64,000 nt of DNA from Xiphias gladius (lineage: Eukaryota > Chordata > Actinopteri > Istiophoriformes > Xiphiidae), in assembly GCF_016859285.1 (NCBI RefSeq), contig NC_053418.1, positions 19,307,329-19,371,328 of the forward strand, written 5' to 3'. Below, piece by piece: positions 63,001 to 64,000 of the stretch (positions are counted from its first letter, which is position 1; each line of letters opens with the position of its first letter). The position numbers were made by a program, and so were the translations under genes. The notes under the pieces were generated by a model, which was not told the DNA's origin, ran no database searches, and saw only the letters and a program-made list of their open reading frames with translations.

Positions 63001-63400
63001 TGCTCATCTGTTGCCGGCAGGACACCGGCAAAAACCACAGCGTTAATCCCGCAGCCCTCTCCGTGAATCAACGCGCTCGTTTAGACAGAAAAGGCTGCAT
63101 AGGCCAAAAAAAGAAAGAAAAAAAAAAAGACAGAAAGAAAGAAAGAAAAAGAAAGGAAAATTATGAGAAAGAGAAATCTCCACATATTGAGAGAACAAAG
63201 GTAAGGCTATGCATTGTATCAATGGTGTGTAAGAAGGCAAGCTGGGCACTCTGAGATATGCAGATGGAAGCAGCGTGTTACTTACAAGGGCTGTTGGCAG
63301 AAAAGCGTGCTCTCCTTGGCGAATAAGACTCGTTTTGATCCAGTTCATATGCAGATGCGTTCAGCACCATCAGGAGAAAAAGTCCGGTCCTAAAAGGCAT
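60031..63400 (-). CDS. stc1: Stanniocalcin-1 (secreted calcium/phosphate hormone)
   Basis: Glycoprotein hormone; in fish it is made by the corpuscles of Stannius and lowers calcium uptake at gill and gut. Minus-strand exons: 63400-63286, 61415-61273, 61131-60920, 60331-60031; 256 aa, near the 263 of eel stanniocalcin. A signal peptide ([17 protein letters not shown]) is followed by a short pro-region ending in the dibasic SPRRAR; the mature hormone starts FSANSPSDVARC. Eleven cysteines are visible in the mature part, the STC1 number, the odd one allowing dimerisation. Asn-Ser-Thr within [16 protein letters not shown] is the conserved glycosylation site. [21 protein letters not shown] and CDEDTV are typical. 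The C-terminus has an Ala-rich stretch (AVAAAAAIP). The paralogue stc1l was considered; linkage to nkx3.1/nkx2.7 favours stc1. The second exon starts at a CAGCAG tandem acceptor. Confidence 0.95.
62735..62770. repeat. Perfect 17-bp inverted repeat with 2-nt loop
   Basis: GGGGCTGTGCCTATTTG, then TC, then its exact reverse complement CAAATAGGCACAGCCCC. It is preceded by a further partial copy of GGGCTGTGC (near 62723). Confidence 0.95.
63103..63162. repeat. Purine-rich AAAG tract
   Basis: Imperfect AAAG/GAAA repeats, all purines apart from a single C on the plus strand and so a pyrimidine run in the stc1 transcript. Confidence 0.85.
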
Positions 63401-63506
63401 CGTCCTCTCAACACAGATAATACAACTAAATGTAAAGAGACGCCTCCTGCTTTGTCTGTAATTCATAAGAATAACGCTCCAAAAGCTTCAGCGGCGCCGA
63501 AAAAAA

Positions 63507-63528
63507 CACACACACACACACACACACA
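63507..63528. repeat. stc1: Short (CA)n in the stc1 5'UTR
   Basis: About 11 CA units about 110 bases upstream of the stc1 ATG; read on the minus strand it is a TG repeat in the leader. Confidence 0.85.
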
Positions 63529-63636
63529 ATAAATGTAGGCTAGGACAAGTAGGCTGCCAGCAAATTCTCTACATTGGACTCCTCACTATCCTTTTGACTT
63601 GCATGACAGATTGCACCGATGTCAAGTCTGCATGGG

Positions 63637-63682
63637 TTTATATGGGAGCGCTGAACATTACGAGTTCGGCGCTTGGACCAAT
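63637..63682 (-). promoter_or_regulatory. stc1: stc1 core promoter: TATA box and CCAAT box
   Basis: TATAAA on the minus strand at 63637-63642 and, 35 bases further upstream, a CCAAT box (CCAATCAG on the plus strand, 63678-63685, reverse orientation). This gives an expected start near 63610 and a leader of about 210 bases. Confidence 0.5.
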
Positions 63683-64000
63683 CAGAACGCAGCGTTCAAG
63701 TCCGTGGTCCTGGTCTCTCCACTACTAATTGATAAAATCATTTCACAGCGGCCGACAGTGTACACTGATCTTACAGCTCAACATCACGACTCTGGGTTAT
63801 TACTTCTCGTAATGACCCTAAGAAACAAAACATAGGCTCTATATGTTTCTAAGAGTTACCTATAGGGACTTTTTTTTTTTTTTTTAAATCACCCTTTCTA
63901 TTACCACACGCCACAGGCGATACATCAGTGGCTGTTTCGATCAATATAATTGCACCTGTTCTATCCACATGTGAGTTAGGCTTCGGCTGCACCTCACCTC
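63683..64000. other. Sequence upstream of stc1
   Basis: About 320 bases to the window edge. A T run is at 63870-63885; no coding or RNA gene seen. Confidence 0.5.

Larger units (their letters stand above)
61416..63285 (-). other. stc1: stc1 intron 1
   Basis: Donor GTAAGT, acceptor CCCACAG. A 1.87-kb intron with a perfect 17-bp hairpin (62735-62770), a second inverted repeat GTGTAGCCT/AGGCTACAC close by (about 62823-62863), and a purine-rich AAAG tract at 63103-63162. No exon seen. Confidence 0.75.

Noticed and set aside
1-64000. CRISPR arrays, operons, prophage or insertion sequences
   Set aside because: Intron-containing vertebrate genes throughout; regular repeats are simple microsatellites without spacers.

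Overview
The window is nuclear DNA of a ray-finned (teleost) fish. Its genes are split by GT-AG introns, there are long (CA)n, (TA)n and (AAT)n microsatellites, several interspersed repeats have the look of common percomorph repeats, and every recognisable protein has a vertebrate orthologue. There is no prokaryotic or organellar signal. Exon models below were built by hand from reading frame, splice-site consensus and remembered family sequences.

Layout. 1-6 kb (+): the last ten exons of guanine deaminase (gda); its 5' exons lie to the left of the window. 8.4-11.5 kb (+): a four-exon leucine-rich-repeat protein that I cannot name. Its N-terminus carries a good BC-box followed by a Cul2-box, so it looks like a substrate receptor for a CUL2/elongin ubiquitin ligase. 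13.2-18.6 kb (+): entpd4, a Golgi/lysosomal nucleoside diphosphatase. 22.7-29.3 kb (+): slc25a37 (mitoferrin-1), the mitochondrial iron importer of red cells. 39.2-40.2 kb (-): nkx3.1. 46.0-47.8 kb (-): an NK2 homeobox gene of the nkx2.7/NKX2-6 type. 60.0-63.4 kb (-): stc1 (stanniocalcin). The rest is introns, 3'UTRs, simple repeats, a few transposon fragments and two long gene-free stretches (about 32-39 kb and 48-60 kb) that may hold regulatory DNA for the homeobox genes.

The run entpd4 - slc25a37 - nkx3.1 - nkx2.7 - stc1 matches the gene content of human 8p21 (ENTPD4, SLC25A37, NKX3-1, NKX2-6, STC1). It is the paralogue of the 10q24 block (ENTPD7, SLC25A28, NKX2-3). gda and the LRR gene are not part of that human block. 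The genes do not form one pathway; they are held together by descent and perhaps by shared long-range regulation.

The most interesting points are: the unnamed LRR gene with a VHL-box; a TAGCAG tandem splice acceptor in it that decides whether the Cul2-box proline is present, directly abutting a donor-like GTGAGC; an alternative donor in entpd4 that reproduces the 24-nt (8-residue) LALP70 variant known in human; a perfect 17-bp hairpin in stc1 intron 1; and a diverged tandem duplication between the two homeobox genes. I found no evidence for a wholly new biological system.
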